Shown here: positions 10,190 through 21,029 of the stretch, piece by piece
Position numbering within the stretch: the first letter of the stretch is position 1
How the letters are laid out: every line of letters starts with the position of its first letter
Assembly (NCBI GenBank): GCA_963662175.1
Contig: OY759217.1
Coordinates: 46,972,108 to 47,036,107 of the forward strand
Direction of reading: 5' to 3'
Origin: Aradus depressus
Lineage: Eukaryota > Arthropoda > Insecta > Hemiptera > Aradidae
DNA: 64,000 nt
Position numbers and translations under genes: made by a program
The notes under the pieces: model-generated
What the model saw: the letters and a program-made list of their open reading frames with translations, nothing else
Databases searched by the model: none
What the model was told of the DNA's origin: nothing

Positions 10190-11050
10190 TAGTAACTATG
10201 TATTCGCTGTGGGGTTCACTGTTGCAAGACATTTACTAGCAGTGATGTCCAGCGTTCCTAATATCGTACTAGCTGTGGGGTCCGCTGTTGCAAGGCACTT
10301 ACTAGCTGTAGTGCTCAGCCCCAGCGTTCCTAACTATGTACTGGCTGTGGGGTTCGCTGTTGCAAGGCACCTACAAGACATTTACTAGCTGTGATGCCCA
10401 GCGTTCCTAATTACGTACTAGCTGTGGGGTCTACTGTTGCAAGGCGCTAGCAGTGTGGCCCAGCGTATTTAAATACGTAGGTACTAGCTGTGGGGTCCAC
10501 CGTTGCAAAACTCATACTAGCTGTGATGCCCAGGGTTCCTAATATCGTACTAGCTGTGGGGTCCGTTGTTGCAAGGCATTTACTAGCTGTAGTGCCCAGC
10601 GTTCCTAACTATGTACTAGCTGTGAAGTTCGCTGTTGCAAAGCACTTACTAACTGTAATGCCCAGCGTATTTAACTACGTACTAGCTGTGGGGTCCGCTG
10701 TTGCAAGGCACTTAATAGCTGTGATGCCCAGCGTTCCTAACTTCGTACTAGCTGTGGGGTCCGCTGTTGCGAGGCACATACTAGCTGTGGTGACCAGCGT
10801 TCCTAACTACGTACTAGCTGTTGGGTCCGCCGTCGCAAGGCACATACTAGCTATGATGCCCAGCATTCCCAACTTCGTACTAGCTGTGGTGCTCAGCGTT
10901 GCAAGCCACATACTAGCTGTGGTCACAAACGTTCTCAAGTACGCACTGACTATGACGTCCAGCGATGCTAAGTATTCACTAGGTGTGGCTTCCGCCGTTG
11001 AAAGGCGCATACTAGCTGTGGTGCCCAGGAGTCCTAAAAACTTACTAGCG
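10190..11050. repeat. 66-bp minisatellite, block 2
   Basis: About 13 copies of the 66-bp unit. Because 66 is divisible by three, one frame stays open for 199 codons (10490-11089) and reads as 22-residue repeats of the form VPNFVLAVGSAVARHILAVV. Unit sequences drift towards the 3' end. The non-repetitive Helitron 3' region follows. Confidence 0.85.
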
Positions 11051-11201
11051 TTACAACCGCTGAAGGACTATAAGCCTTATTCCGTATGAATAATTGAAAA
11101 TTATAACATCATGAATGTACTGTCGAGGAACTGAATAGCGTTATAGAAGATATTGGGACAAAAATCAAAGTTCCCCGGGCAACGCCGGGTATTACTGCTA
11201 G

Positions 11202-13140
11202 TGTGGAATATAAGTGGGTTTAGAGGTACCGTTTTGACATATATTCTGAAAAACAAATTAATACAGCTATGTTGGAAGATAGGCAGCATCCAGAAACGAA
11301 TGGTCAACCAAAGAAAGATTCAGATGTATCGGGAAAGTCCCATCCGAAGGACGACGTGCTCAAATTTATTTTTATCTTCCCGATTAAAACATCTGACCTA
11401 AGTGACTTGGCTAGATTTCTAAGTGGCGATCCTGAGCTCGGTAAACTCCATTCTTCAAATTTCACCCTTTTAACCGGTTTTTAGATTTAATATTTGTTAA
11501 AACTGATGAACAACCGAGATATCTGAATCCTACACAAAAGTTGAAATAAAAATGTTTTTCGAAAAAAGTCGGGCTAAATACCATTCTTCAAATTTCCTGC
11601 TTTTTAACGGTTTATAGATTTAATATTTGTTAAAACTGATAGACAGATTCAGATATATCGGGAAAGTCCCGTCGTCTGGGAAAGACGACGTGCTCAAGGT
11701 TATTTTTAACCTAAGTGAAATTTTAGCTACCTAAGTGTAGTTACATAACATACTACTCATTATCGAGCACCTGACATACAAAAAGGCCCTCGATCATAGC
11801 TTGAAGTCCCATCTGAAGGACGAAGTGCTCAAATTTATTTTTATCTTCCCGATTAAAACATCTGACCTAAGTGACTTGGCTAGATTTCTAAGTGGCGATC
11901 CTGAGCTCGGTAAACTCCATTCTTCAAATTTCACCCTTTTAACCGGTTTTTAGATTTAATATTTGTTAAAACAACCGGAATATCTGAATCCTACACAATA
12001 ATCGAAATAAAAATGTTTTTCGAAAAAAGTCGGGCTAAATCCCATTCTTCAAATTTCTCGCTTTTTAACGGTTTATAGATTTAATATTTGTTAAAACTGA
12101 TAGACAGATTCAGATATATCGGGAAAGTCCATCCGAAGGACGACGTGCTCAAGGTTTTTTTAACATAAGTGAAATTTCAGATACCCAGGTTTAGATACAT
12201 AACATACGACTCATTATCCAGTACCTGACATACAAAAAGGCCCTCGATCATAGATTGAAGTCCAATCCGAAGGACGACGTGCTAAAATTTATTTTTATCT
12301 TCTCGATTAAAACATCTGACCTAAGTTCCTTGGCCAGATTTCTAAGTGGCGATCCTGAGCTCGATAGACTCCATATGTATGATAAAATAAGTTACCGTTT
12401 GGTTCCGACTAAAACTATCAAGGAAGAAATGTGGAATATAAATGGGCTTAGAGGTACCGTTTTGACATATTTTCTGAAAAACAAATTAATACAGCTATGT
12501 TGGTAGATAGGCAGCATCCAGAAACGAATGTTCAACCGAAGATAGATTCAGATGTATCGGGAAAGTCCCATCCGAAGGACGACGTGCTCAAATTTATTTT
12601 TATCTTCCCGATTAAAACATCTGACCTAAGTGACTTGGCTAGATTTCTAAATGAGCCTTCCTGAGCTCGGTAAACTCCATTCTTCAAATTTCACCCTTTT
12701 AACCGGTTTTTAGATTTAATATTTGTTAAAACTGATGAACAACCGAGATATCTGAATCCTACACAAAAGTTGAAATAAAAATGTTTTTCGAAAAAAGTCG
12801 GGCTAAATACCATTCTTCAAATTTCCTGCTTTTTAACGGTTTATAGATTTAATATTTGTTAAAACTGATAGACAGATTCAGATATATCGGGAAAGTCCCA
12901 TCCGAAAGACGACGTGCTCAAGGTTATTTTTAACCTAAGCGAAATTTCAACTACCCAGGTTTAGATACATAACATACGACTCATTATCGAGTACCTGACA
13001 TACGAAAAAGCCCTCGATCATAGCTCAAAGCCCAATCCGAAGGACGACGTGCTCAAATTTATTTTTATCTTACGGATTAAAACATCTGACCTAAGTGACT
13101 TGGCTAGATTTCTAAATGGCGATCCTGAGCTCGGTAGACA
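11202..13140. repeat. Satellite array 2, SINE-containing units
   Basis: CATCCGAAGGACGACGTGCTC or close variants recur near 11341, 11810, 12131, 12266, 12568, 12899 and 13033, embedded in the same longer unit as array 1 but more diverged. One unit contains the sequence ending AAGGAAGAAA then TGTGGAATATAA (12420-12441). This is the unoccupied form of the site taken by the two Helitrons. No gene is supported here. Confidence 0.85.
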
Positions 13141-13200
13141 CCAAATATAAAGAAAAAATACGTTTCCGTTTGGCTCCAACTAAAATTGTCAAGGAAGAAA

Positions 13201-13880
13201 TCTATTTTAACAAAGCTGAAACGGGGTTTATTTGTTTGTTTGTTCCAGCATCACGCCCAAACGGCTTGACGGGTTCTTATGAAACTTCACGTGTAGCATT
13301 CTTATGACCTCAGTTGAATAATAGGCTATGTGGCGTCCCAAAATTTTAAAGGGAGGGGGGGTGGTGGGGATAGGCCTAAATATAAAGATACCGGTAGCTC
13401 ATTAACTAATGGTCGGATTATCATGAAATTTCACATGTAGTATTCTTAAAGGCCAAATAGAAAAATAGGGTGTGTGACCTCTCAAGATATTGAACGAAAG
13501 GGAGGATAGTGGGGGTAGACTTAAGTATATAAATTGTGGTAGCTCATTAACTAATGGTCGGATTGTCCTGGAATTTCACATGTAGTAATTTCAAAACAAA
13601 ATTTGAAAATTCGTTGTGACGTTTCAACTTTTTGAACCTGAGGGGTGGGGTGCATTAAGCTGAAGGAATTTCACATGTAGCCTTCTCTTCTTCTGTACAC
13701 CGGTATTAAGCAGATACTAGCTGTGGTGTCTGCCGTTGAAGTACTATAAGGCTTATTCTATATGAATAATTGAAAATTATAACATCATGAATGTACTGTC
13801 GAAGAATTGAATTGGATTCGAATGAGAGATATTAGGTGAAAAGTCAAAGTTCCCCGAGCAACGCCGGGTATTACTGCTAG
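13201..13880 (+). mobile_element. Non-autonomous Helitron 2
   Basis: It starts TCTATTTTAACAAAGC after A and ends ACTGCTAG before T, with the same 3' hairpin and the same subterminal text as Helitron 1 (for example GAAACGGGGTTT near the 5' end). It is only 680 bp. It holds about three G-rich-type monomers and a single remnant of the 66-bp unit, so it shows the unexpanded architecture. Its left flank ends AAGGAAGAAA, matching the left side of the empty site at 12429. Confidence 0.82.
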
Positions 13881-14014
13881 TTATTAATATTATTAACGTT
13901 ACATTATAATTATCTCTACTTTTCATATTATTTTAGTTTCTTATTCAATTTTGGTTTCAATTGTTTATTTTTTGTTTATTTTTCTTTTAAATTACTTCCC
14001 AAGTGGATGACAAG

Positions 14015-15334
14015 ATGGAAGAACCATCAACCCAAAAAAGGAAAAGAGGACGTATAAAAACTCCCCCTGACCCTCTGCTATGCACAAATATCAAAATATT
14101 ACCAAAATACTTACTAATTAACAGAGACGACAATGAAAATTTTGAAAAAGTATCTCCCTTCTTTATCAATAAGGCCATAACTAGCATCGTTGGTGAGGTT
14201 AGGAATGTTAAAAAGTTGAGAAATGGATCTCTGTTGATAGAAACCAACTCAAATTTACAGTCTGGGAAGCTCCTTAGTTGTACAATGTTAGGAAATAAGA
14301 TCCCAATAAAAGTAGAACCTCATTTAAGATTAAACCAGAGTAAAGGAGTAATCAGATGTTACGATCTAGCTCATTTAGATATTGAAGAGATAAAACTTGA
14401 ATTGAAAATACAAAATCAAAATTTAACTGATATTATTAGGCTAACCTATGAAAAAAATGGAAACCGTTTTGGCTCACGTAACTATCTAGTTATTTTCAGT
14501 ACACCAACCATACCCCAAGATATCAAGGTAGGTTTCTATTACATCCCTGTAAAACAGTTTGTCTCCAATCCCATACGTTGTTATGTTTGTCTACGTTATG
14601 GACATACAAAACATTTTTGCAAAAAAGATCCAGTCTGCAAGTTTTGTGGACAATTAAAACATGACGGAGACTGTAACACACCTCTATTTTGTATGAACTC
14701 TCACCAAGGGGACCACGATGCACTGGACAAAAAATGTCCTAAATACAATGAGGAAAAAGAAATTAGAAAAATTCAGGATATAAATAAAATAACTTACTTT
14801 GCTGCCAAAAGAAAATATAATGAACATAGACCCTCCCTCCCCTTGGCTTCCTTATTTTCACAAATAGCGAAAACTAAAACAATGTCTAAAATAGAAACAA
14901 GAGAAGTTAGTGTACAAACTGATAACAATCAGGAAGAGAAAATTACTAATATTAACAACGAAAGCAATACTTTATTAATAACTAATTCAGGTATCCTTGA
15001 CAGGCTGACTGACCCAGTAGAACACAGATCAGTAGTACTGCCCCCCTCACCGGCCCAGCCTAGGCTCCCCCCTCCAGCCCCTGCTGCTGCTGCTACCAGC
15101 AGACAGCGGCCCTCAGGCGCACCTAATCCCTCTAGCGTGCCCGGAACCTCCCCCTTAATCTCTGCCGCCGCCGCTAACAGCAGTGGGCGGCCCTCTGGTG
15201 CCCTTAGCTCTGCTAGCGTGCCCGAGCCCCCCCAACCCAAACCTCCACGACCTAGGTCCTCCTCTAAAACCAGAAAAAAACAAGACAGAAGCGCTGATAC
15301 TATGGATGTCGATCCTAACGCTGAAAATAAATAG
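14015..15334 (+). CDS. ORF1, gag-like zinc-knuckle protein of the I-clade element
   Basis: 439 aa from the ATG at 14015; an upstream in-frame GTG at 14003 is not a likely start. The N-terminal half (roughly residues 30-180) looks like the RRM-like region of retrotransposon gag proteins. Zinc knuckles follow: CYVCLRYGHTKHFC near residue 190, then CKFCGQLKHDGDC, then a third looser one. The C-terminus is proline/alanine/serine-rich with a duplicated segment (for example RPSGAPNPSSVP and RPSGALSSASVP) and a locally GC-rich composition. The frame is uninterrupted although ORF2 is broken. The protein would bind element RNA. Confidence 0.8.
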   Translation: MEEPSTQKRKRGRIKTPPDPLLCTNIKILPKYLLINRDDNENFEKVSPFFINKAITSIVGEVRNVKKLRNGSLLIETNSNLQSGKLLSCTMLGNKIPIKVEPHLRLNQSKGVIRCYDLAHLDIEEIKLELKIQNQNLTDIIRLTYEKNGNRFGSRNYLVIFSTPTIPQDIKVGFYYIPVKQFVSNPIRCYVCLRYGHTKHFCKKDPVCKFCGQLKHDGDCNTPLFCMNSHQGDHDALDKKCPKYNEEKEIRKIQDINKITYFAAKRKYNEHRPSLPLASLFSQIAKTKTMSKIETREVSVQTDNNQEEKITNINNESNTLLITNSGILDRLTDPVEHRSVVLPPSPAQPRLPPPAPAAAATSRQRPSGAPNPSSVPGTSPLISAAAANSSGRPSGALSSASVPEPPQPKPPRPRSSSKTRKKQDRSADTMDVDPNAENK

Positions 15335-15840
15335 CCTCTCACTGGCCTATACTTCCCCATTATGGCTGATCACTGCCTTCTCCCCATCCGTCTTCTACTT
15401 CTTGGTCATTCACTCTTCTATACATCGACAGATCGCTACTGTCCTATTCCACAATCCTCGGTCATAGTCTCACTTTACCATTACCATTACCGAATAGTAA
15501 ATCATATTTTCAAACATTATTGTAATGTCTCCTTCTATTTATATGTTCATCTTACCTACCCTGTTTGTCTCTATTTCCATTGTGAATGCATACCAATAAA
15601 TTGTTTATGTTTACAACTCAAACCTAAGGCACATGACAACTATAAGCAATATGTCCTATTTGGTGACAATATCATCCTTTATTACTTTGAGAATCTCTAC
15701 ATGCCTTCCTGTTTATCTCTCACTAATAACTTTAGCTGTCCATCTCATCTATCTATCTATACATACTACTACTCTATATCTAATTGGTTTCTGACCACTT
15801 ATTTTATATCTTATGTTTGTAAAAGTACACTATTTCATAT
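15335..15840 (+). other. Spacer between ORF1 and ORF2 of the I-clade element
   Basis: About 500 bp, pyrimidine-rich. A frame of 178 codons is open here (15362-15898). Most of it reads as unstructured hydrophobic and tyrosine-rich sequence. Only its last few residues (LTQCNIK) look like the start of the ORF2 endonuclease domain. Confidence 0.6.
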
Positions 15841-18800
15841 CCTCTCCTTGCTAACCCAACAAGCAACAACAACATTAACCCAATGCAACATCAAGTAAAC
15901 ATCCTCCATCAACGGAGTGAAGAAACACTTTGATGATTTGAAGCTTCTCATTCATGAAGAAAACAACCAGGTATTTTGTCTGCAGGAGACTCACTTAAAA
16001 AATGTTGATTCCTTTTCTCTAAAGGTATTTGAAACCTATAGAACAGATGGACCTCCTGCCAACAGAGCCTGCGGCGGGGTATCTATTAGTGTAAGCATGA
16101 AAGTATTCTCCGAGAAAATAGCTCTGCGAACCAACCTACAAGCTGTAGCCATCAGACTCGCAACTCATTTTACCAAAATCACCTTGTGCAATATATATCT
16201 CCCCCCAACTGAACCATTCACTGCACATGAACTGTCACAACTAACTTCCCAACTTCCACCACCAGTCATACTCCTTGGAGATGTTAACTCCTACAACACC
16301 AGATGGGGATCAGACCACACCAATGCAAGAGGAGACGTCCTAGCTGGAGCTCTGGATGACTCTGATCTGTACATCCTCAACACAGGAGAGAACATATCTA
16401 AGTCCAGCATATGGTACCTACAGCGCCATCGACATGACAACCTGTTCGCCACTCCTCGCCCCCCGACTTAAATGGACTGTCTTAGACGACCCCCACCACA
16501 GCGACCACTATCCCATAAAAATATCTCTGGTTCACCCCAGAATGCAAAGCAGCGGTTCGGGAGAAGAGGAGAGCACTAAGGAAGTTCCAGCGTAACATGA
16601 CCACTCAAAACTTAATTGAATACAAAAAGAAGCAAGCCACATGCAGAAGAACCATAATAACCAACAAAAAGACATCGTGGGAAAACTTTGTTTCTACCAT
16701 AAACTCTTCCACTCCATCTTCAGTAGTCTGGGAGAAAATAAGGAAGATGTGTGGATCCGATACCTATCCTATAACTGCAGTAAAATCAAATAACTTGCTT
16801 ATAACAAATCCTATAGACATAGCCGAAACCTTTGCTACTATGTATGAGGATGACTCAAGCACGGCTACGTATGAGGAGCCCTTCGCAGAGCATAAAGCAA
16901 GAGAAGAGCAACAGGGTCTACACTTCTGTTGCGGCGCTGAAGCAAACCCATATAATATGCCTTTCAGCATGTGGGAGCTAAAAACTGCCCTTGGAAGTTG
17001 CAAAGATAGCTCCCCGGGCCCAGATAAGGTAACGAACAGCATGCTGCAACATCTACCATCAACTACTATAACTAGGCTACTAGAGCTGTATAACAGAATA
17101 TGGAAATCGGGTATAATACCTCAGGCGTGGAAGGAATCTGAGATAGTTCCGATATTAAAACCAGGGAAAGACAAGTCTGACCCCCAGAACTTCAGACCCA
17201 TATCTCTAACAAGTACAATGTGTAAAGTCTTTGAAAGAATGGTAAACAAAAGGTTGATGTGGACAATTGAAACCAAAAATCTTCTCTGTAATGAACAGTG
17301 TGGCTTTCGTGCAAATAGGTCCACACTCGATAACCTCACCGCAATCGAAGCGGAGCTCCAGAACACCTTCATAAATAAGCAACATGCAGTCGGAGTTTTC
17401 TTTGACATAAAAAAAGGTTTTTACAAGGTTTGGAGGTATGAAATATTGAGGATCTTACACATGTGGGGTCTCCGTGGCAACCTACCTCGTTTCCTGGAGG
17501 AGTTCCTTAAAGAACGAAAATTTCATGTATCAATTAGAGGTTACTGTTCAACAAGCCACAGCCTAGAAAATGGTGTACCGCAAGGAAGTGTACTTAGCAC
17601 GACACTCTTCTCAATCGCAATAAGCAGCATTATAAAAAACGTCTCTCAACATGTCAAAGCCTTTCTGTTTGCCGACGACCTGGCGATAATTACAAGATCT
17701 AGTAGTAAAGCTGCAATCCAGAACAGACTTCAGACGACACTACATCGTTCACATAGTTGGTCTCAACGTACAGGAATGACCTTCTCCACTGAAAAAACAT
17801 ACTGCATGAACTTCACGCGGTTGAGAAACGCATTTACTCCCGTACTTACACTCAACAGCACGCCGCTTAGGTTTGTTGACAGCGAAAGATTCTTAGGCCT
17901 GACATTAGACAGAAGGTTGAATTGGAAAGCTCAAACCAACTGTTTGAGACAAAATTGCAAAAACAAACTAACAATTCTCAAAGTTCTGTGTAAAACAAAA
18001 TGGGGAGCAGAAAGGCTTGCTATGTTGAGAATATATCAGGCTTTGGTATGCTCCAAGCTTGATTATGGCAGTTTTATCTACAACTCAGCTAGTCAGCGTC
18101 TCATCGAGACCCTGGACGCTATCCACCACGAAGGGATAAGACTAGCCACAGGAGCCTTCAGAACAAGTCCAAAGTACAGCTTATATGCAGAATCAGGATT
18201 ACCTCCACTTCTCTTCCGCCGTCATAAATTAGCTGCCAACTATATCTCCAATTTAAGAAGTCACCCGAGTAACCCTGCATTTAAGTACATTTTTGAACCA
18301 AAATGTTTAAATCTATCTGGCAACATGCCTAGAAACAAAGTACCTGTAAGCCTAAGATACAATAATATAACGGCTGACCTCAAAACTGTACTCCTAGAAG
18401 AAGAGGAACATTCACCTCCTTGGCTCGCCCGCAAACCAAAGTGCCGCTTGGAGCTCACCACCAAACGTAAAGACAGCACGAACCCAGCCGAGTACAAGCA
18501 AATGTTCTATCATATACTAAGCCCGTTCAATGACCCGCTCATTATATATACAGACGGATCAAAAAAAGAAGACGCTGTAGGATACGCCTTTGTTGTTGGC
18601 GATCGGGAGGTTTCCAACAGGATAGATGGACGATCTTCTATCCTCTCAGCAGAGAGCGCCAGCAACTACGCCATGGATAAAAAAGAAACGACAATATTAG
18701 TATGCACAGACTCATTAGGAGCATTGAAATCGCTAGAACAAATGTACCCTACCCAGTACCCAGTAGCCAGGAAGGTTATCCAGCACAACACTATGCTCAG

Positions 18801-19335
18801 AGAAGTTGGGAAAGATGTCCAGTTCATATGGATTCCCAGCCATATCAATATCCTAGGAGATGAGCTGGCAGATAAAGCGGCGAGAGGGGCCCTAACATTG
18901 CAGGAGATGAGACCGACCTTTCTAACGAAAAGGGAGATGTCTCGACCACACAGGATCAAACTTCAAGAGAGCTGGCAACAAATGTGGAACGAGATCCAGG
19001 ATAACAAGTTAAAGTACATCAAACCAACCGTCCTCCCCTGGTCCTCTTCAATCAGAAGTAAACGAATTGAGGAAGTGGTAATAACAAGACTACGGATAGG
19101 CCACAGCAGGCTCACACATGGGCACCTTATCACCAAAGACAGGCCACCTCAGTGCAATACCTGCAACAGCCCCCTCACTATCAAACATATCTTTGAAGAC
19201 TGCAACATCTACGCAGAACATCTGCACAGGTTGGGCATACCTAGGTCCCTCACGCAATGTCTCGGCGATGACCAACAGCTTATCAACCTGACGCTAATAT
19301 TTCTAACGGGAGCGAACCTCATTAATAAAATCTAG
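15840..19335 (+). pseudogene. Broken ORF2 of the I-clade element: endonuclease, reverse transcriptase, RNase H
   Basis: The endonuclease part starts around LTQCNIK (15874-15894) and is cut by a stop at about 15895. It then runs 15917-16471 with LQETHLK and GDVNSYNTRWGS. The frame shifts near 16400, where the SDHYPIKISL motif is in another frame, and shifts again before 16597 with an apparent deletion. 16597-19335 is open for 912 codons: reverse transcriptase with FRPISLTSTMCKVFERMV, FFDIKKGFYKVWR (the usual second aspartate of AFD is Y), PQGSVLS and FADD; then RNase H with YTDGS, SAESA, CTDSLGAL and GDELADKAA. The spacing between SAESA and CTDS is short, which suggests a lost helix. A cysteine/histidine stretch near 19150 ends the ORF. 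Confidence 0.8.
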
Positions 19336-19339
19336 TCGA

Positions 19340-19850
19340 AACTAAATTAAAGAATAAATATATATATAAGAAAAGTTATTAAAAAAAAGATAAAAAAAAA
19401 AGTTAAAAAAAGGAAAAACATAAATATTTATAAAAAAAAAAAAAGAAAAAAAATAAATATTTATGAAAAAAGTTAAAAAAAAAAAAAGAAGGAAAAAATA
19501 AATATTTGTAAAAAAAAAAAAAAACAAGAGTAAAAATAAATATTTATGAACAATTTAAAGAAAAAAAAAACAAGAGGAAAAATAAATAATAAATATACAA
19601 ACAACAATATCATGTATACATATGTAAAAAAAAAATGTAAATATATAAGTGGTAGTATATATAGGTAGGTATGAAAAAAAAAAAAAAAAAAAAAAACATT
19701 AAAATACTGAGTAGATACAGTCCCGAGACAAACAATAGTATCTATCAAAAGTGAATATGTAGGTGTAATGACCAAGAAGTGGAACACCTTAAAACAACAA
19801 ACAAACAAACAATATTATAATAAAATAATAAATAAAAATTGTCTTATAAT
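19340..19850 (+). repeat. A-rich tandem tail of the I-clade element
   Basis: Irregular tandem units of A runs, AGTTAAAA and AATAAATATTTAT repeat about six times and then decay into poly(A) and AT-rich sequence. I-type elements often end in short A-rich repeats. The length here suggests expansion after insertion. No coding capacity. Confidence 0.7.
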
Positions 19851-19860
19851 AAATGACTGG

Positions 19861-20012
19861 TGGAGGTGGTAAGTATTTGTGTCAGGTAGAGATCTATAAT
19901 TACGTGCGCGTCACGGTCGAGGGTTGCCTCAGTCAACCTACGTTGGCAACTTAGGCAGCCCTCGATCGTTACCTGCACCTAACTATAGCTCTATACTTAC
20001 ATCCACTCACGT
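19861..20012. repeat. Imperfect palindrome
   Basis: The left arm includes CGGTCGAGGGTTGCCT (19914-19929) and, further out, GTGGTAAGTAT. The right arm includes AGGCAGCCCTCGATCG (19953-19968) and CTTACATCCAC. The arms pair over roughly 50-60 bp with mismatches and one indel around a loop of about 23 bp. It could be a small foldback element or an RNA hairpin. No known family recognised. Confidence 0.6.
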
Positions 20013-20549
20013 ATACATCGCACCTTTATCGGAACAGTGACCTAACTCGAAATTTCTTGTTTCGAGAAAATATCATACTTCATAGTGTCAATAGGTTTTC
20101 CAATAGATATTAAATTTACTTTTTTAGTTGTTTACATTAGTATTTTGTTAATAACTAAATACATCCTTTCTATACATAATTATTGATAAATAGTTAAGTC
20201 TATGTTGCTGAAAGACCATTAAGCTTTTTTCAACTTAGGTCAGTGTTCCAGTAATTTTGAGGTTGTTTTTTTAATCAAAAATGGGGTAATTCAGTTGCGT
20301 CACTGTTGTTGCAAAATGAGATTAAAATATTACTAAAATTGTATTATTGTTACCTAAGTTGTAACTTTATGATTAGTAGTACATTTAATGTGAAATATCG
20401 AACAATATAAACCAAACTATGCCTAAATGATTTTTTATAGGAAACAATAAAAAATCGCTAATAAAATAAACAATTTCAGGTTGTATATCATTTATTGCTT
20501 TATATAATTATTGATCACAGAAGGTTTGCTTTACAATCACAATACGTTT
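20013..20549. other. AT-rich intergenic sequence, nothing recognised
   Basis: No open frame, repeat family or RNA gene stands out on either strand. Confidence 0.6.
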
Positions 20550-20727
20550 TTACCTAATAGTTGAAGATATAAAAGTATAAGTAAGTTTAATAAAAATTGA
20601 AGTAAATAAAGCGTTAAACAACAATAGAAATAAAAACATTGGTGAAATCATTGAGAGGGTGACACAGTCAACGTCATCATCATTAGTAAACATGAAATCT
20701 GCATCTAATGCAACCTGTAACCGAAAA
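20550..20727 (-). other. Possible terminal exon, hydrophobic C-terminus
   Basis: On the minus strand an acceptor-like TTACAG near 20728 leads into an open frame that reads acidic residues (TNDDDVDC) followed by a strongly hydrophobic stretch (about MISPMFLFLLLFNALF) and a stop. A GPI-anchor signal or membrane tail would look like this. No upstream exon could be identified with certainty, and AT-rich DNA easily encodes such stretches. Confidence 0.2.
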
Positions 20728-20849
20728 CACATAACTTAAATTTGATTTTTTTTTTGTCTTATAAGGTAGAGGTATCCAATATCGAGATTTCAAAACTTTA
20801 TCTTTATCCTTACTTCTTAACTACATTCTTAATACAATTTTTCTTACTT

Positions 20850-20909
20850 AAATTAATGTTTCCACTTCTGATGCTTCTTCGAATATAGGTGCCTCATTTT
20901 CAATCAGGG
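20850..20909 (-). other. Possible terminal exon with acidic tail
   Basis: On the minus strand, TTATTTTTAG is followed by an open frame ending IENEAPIFEEASEVETLI and a stop. If the frame is followed further upstream without splicing, a 20-plus residue hydrophobic segment (about YVLILVFLALLFGG) precedes it, so it could be the last membrane span and cytoplasmic tail of a receptor-like protein. The T-rich tract could equally be the pyrimidine run of an acceptor. Gene identity unknown. Confidence 0.25.
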
Positions 20910-21029
20910 GTAACCTAAAAATAATGAATAAACTCAATGTCAATCCACCAAACAATAAAGCTAAAAACACCAAAATTAAAACGTAAAAAGGAAAACACTT
21001 TTTCTTACTTACGTTTGACAATTTTTCCG

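Larger units (their letters stand above)
1984..11201 (+). mobile_element. Non-autonomous Helitron 1, expanded by tandem repeats and carrying a nested retrotransposon
   Basis: The 5' end is TCTATATTAATAAAGC, preceded by A. The 3' end is ACTGCTAG followed by T, with a short CCCGG/CCGGG hairpin just upstream. These are the Helitron hallmarks: 5' TC, 3' hairpin then CTRR, insertion between A and T, no target duplication. No Rep/helicase gene is visible. The interior is a 142-147 bp G-rich tandem array, two blocks of a 66-bp minisatellite, and an R1-clade retrotransposon at 4688-9954. A small relative with matching ends lies at 13201-13880. The right flank matches the sequence just right of an unoccupied site at 12429/12430, which supports the 3' boundary. 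The left boundary rests on the terminal motif and is a little less certain. Confidence 0.8.
13881..19850 (+). mobile_element. Decayed I-clade non-LTR retrotransposon with RNase H
   Basis: Two-ORF element: ORF1 with zinc knuckles, then endonuclease, reverse transcriptase and RNase H. The presence of RNase H and the low GC separate it from the R1-clade copies. Family assignment to the I group rests on this domain order. The 5' end is not precisely defined; it abuts the Helitron 2 end. The 3' end runs into an A-rich tract. ORF2 has a nonsense codon, frameshifts and deletions, so it is no longer active. Confidence 0.8.

Noticed and set aside
15362..15898. 178-codon ORF between the two I-clade ORFs
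   Set aside because: Pyrimidine-rich spacer sequence. Only its last residues look like the beginning of ORF2.
19342..19808. Minus-strand phenylalanine-rich ORFs
   Set aside because: They are translations of the A-rich retrotransposon tail.
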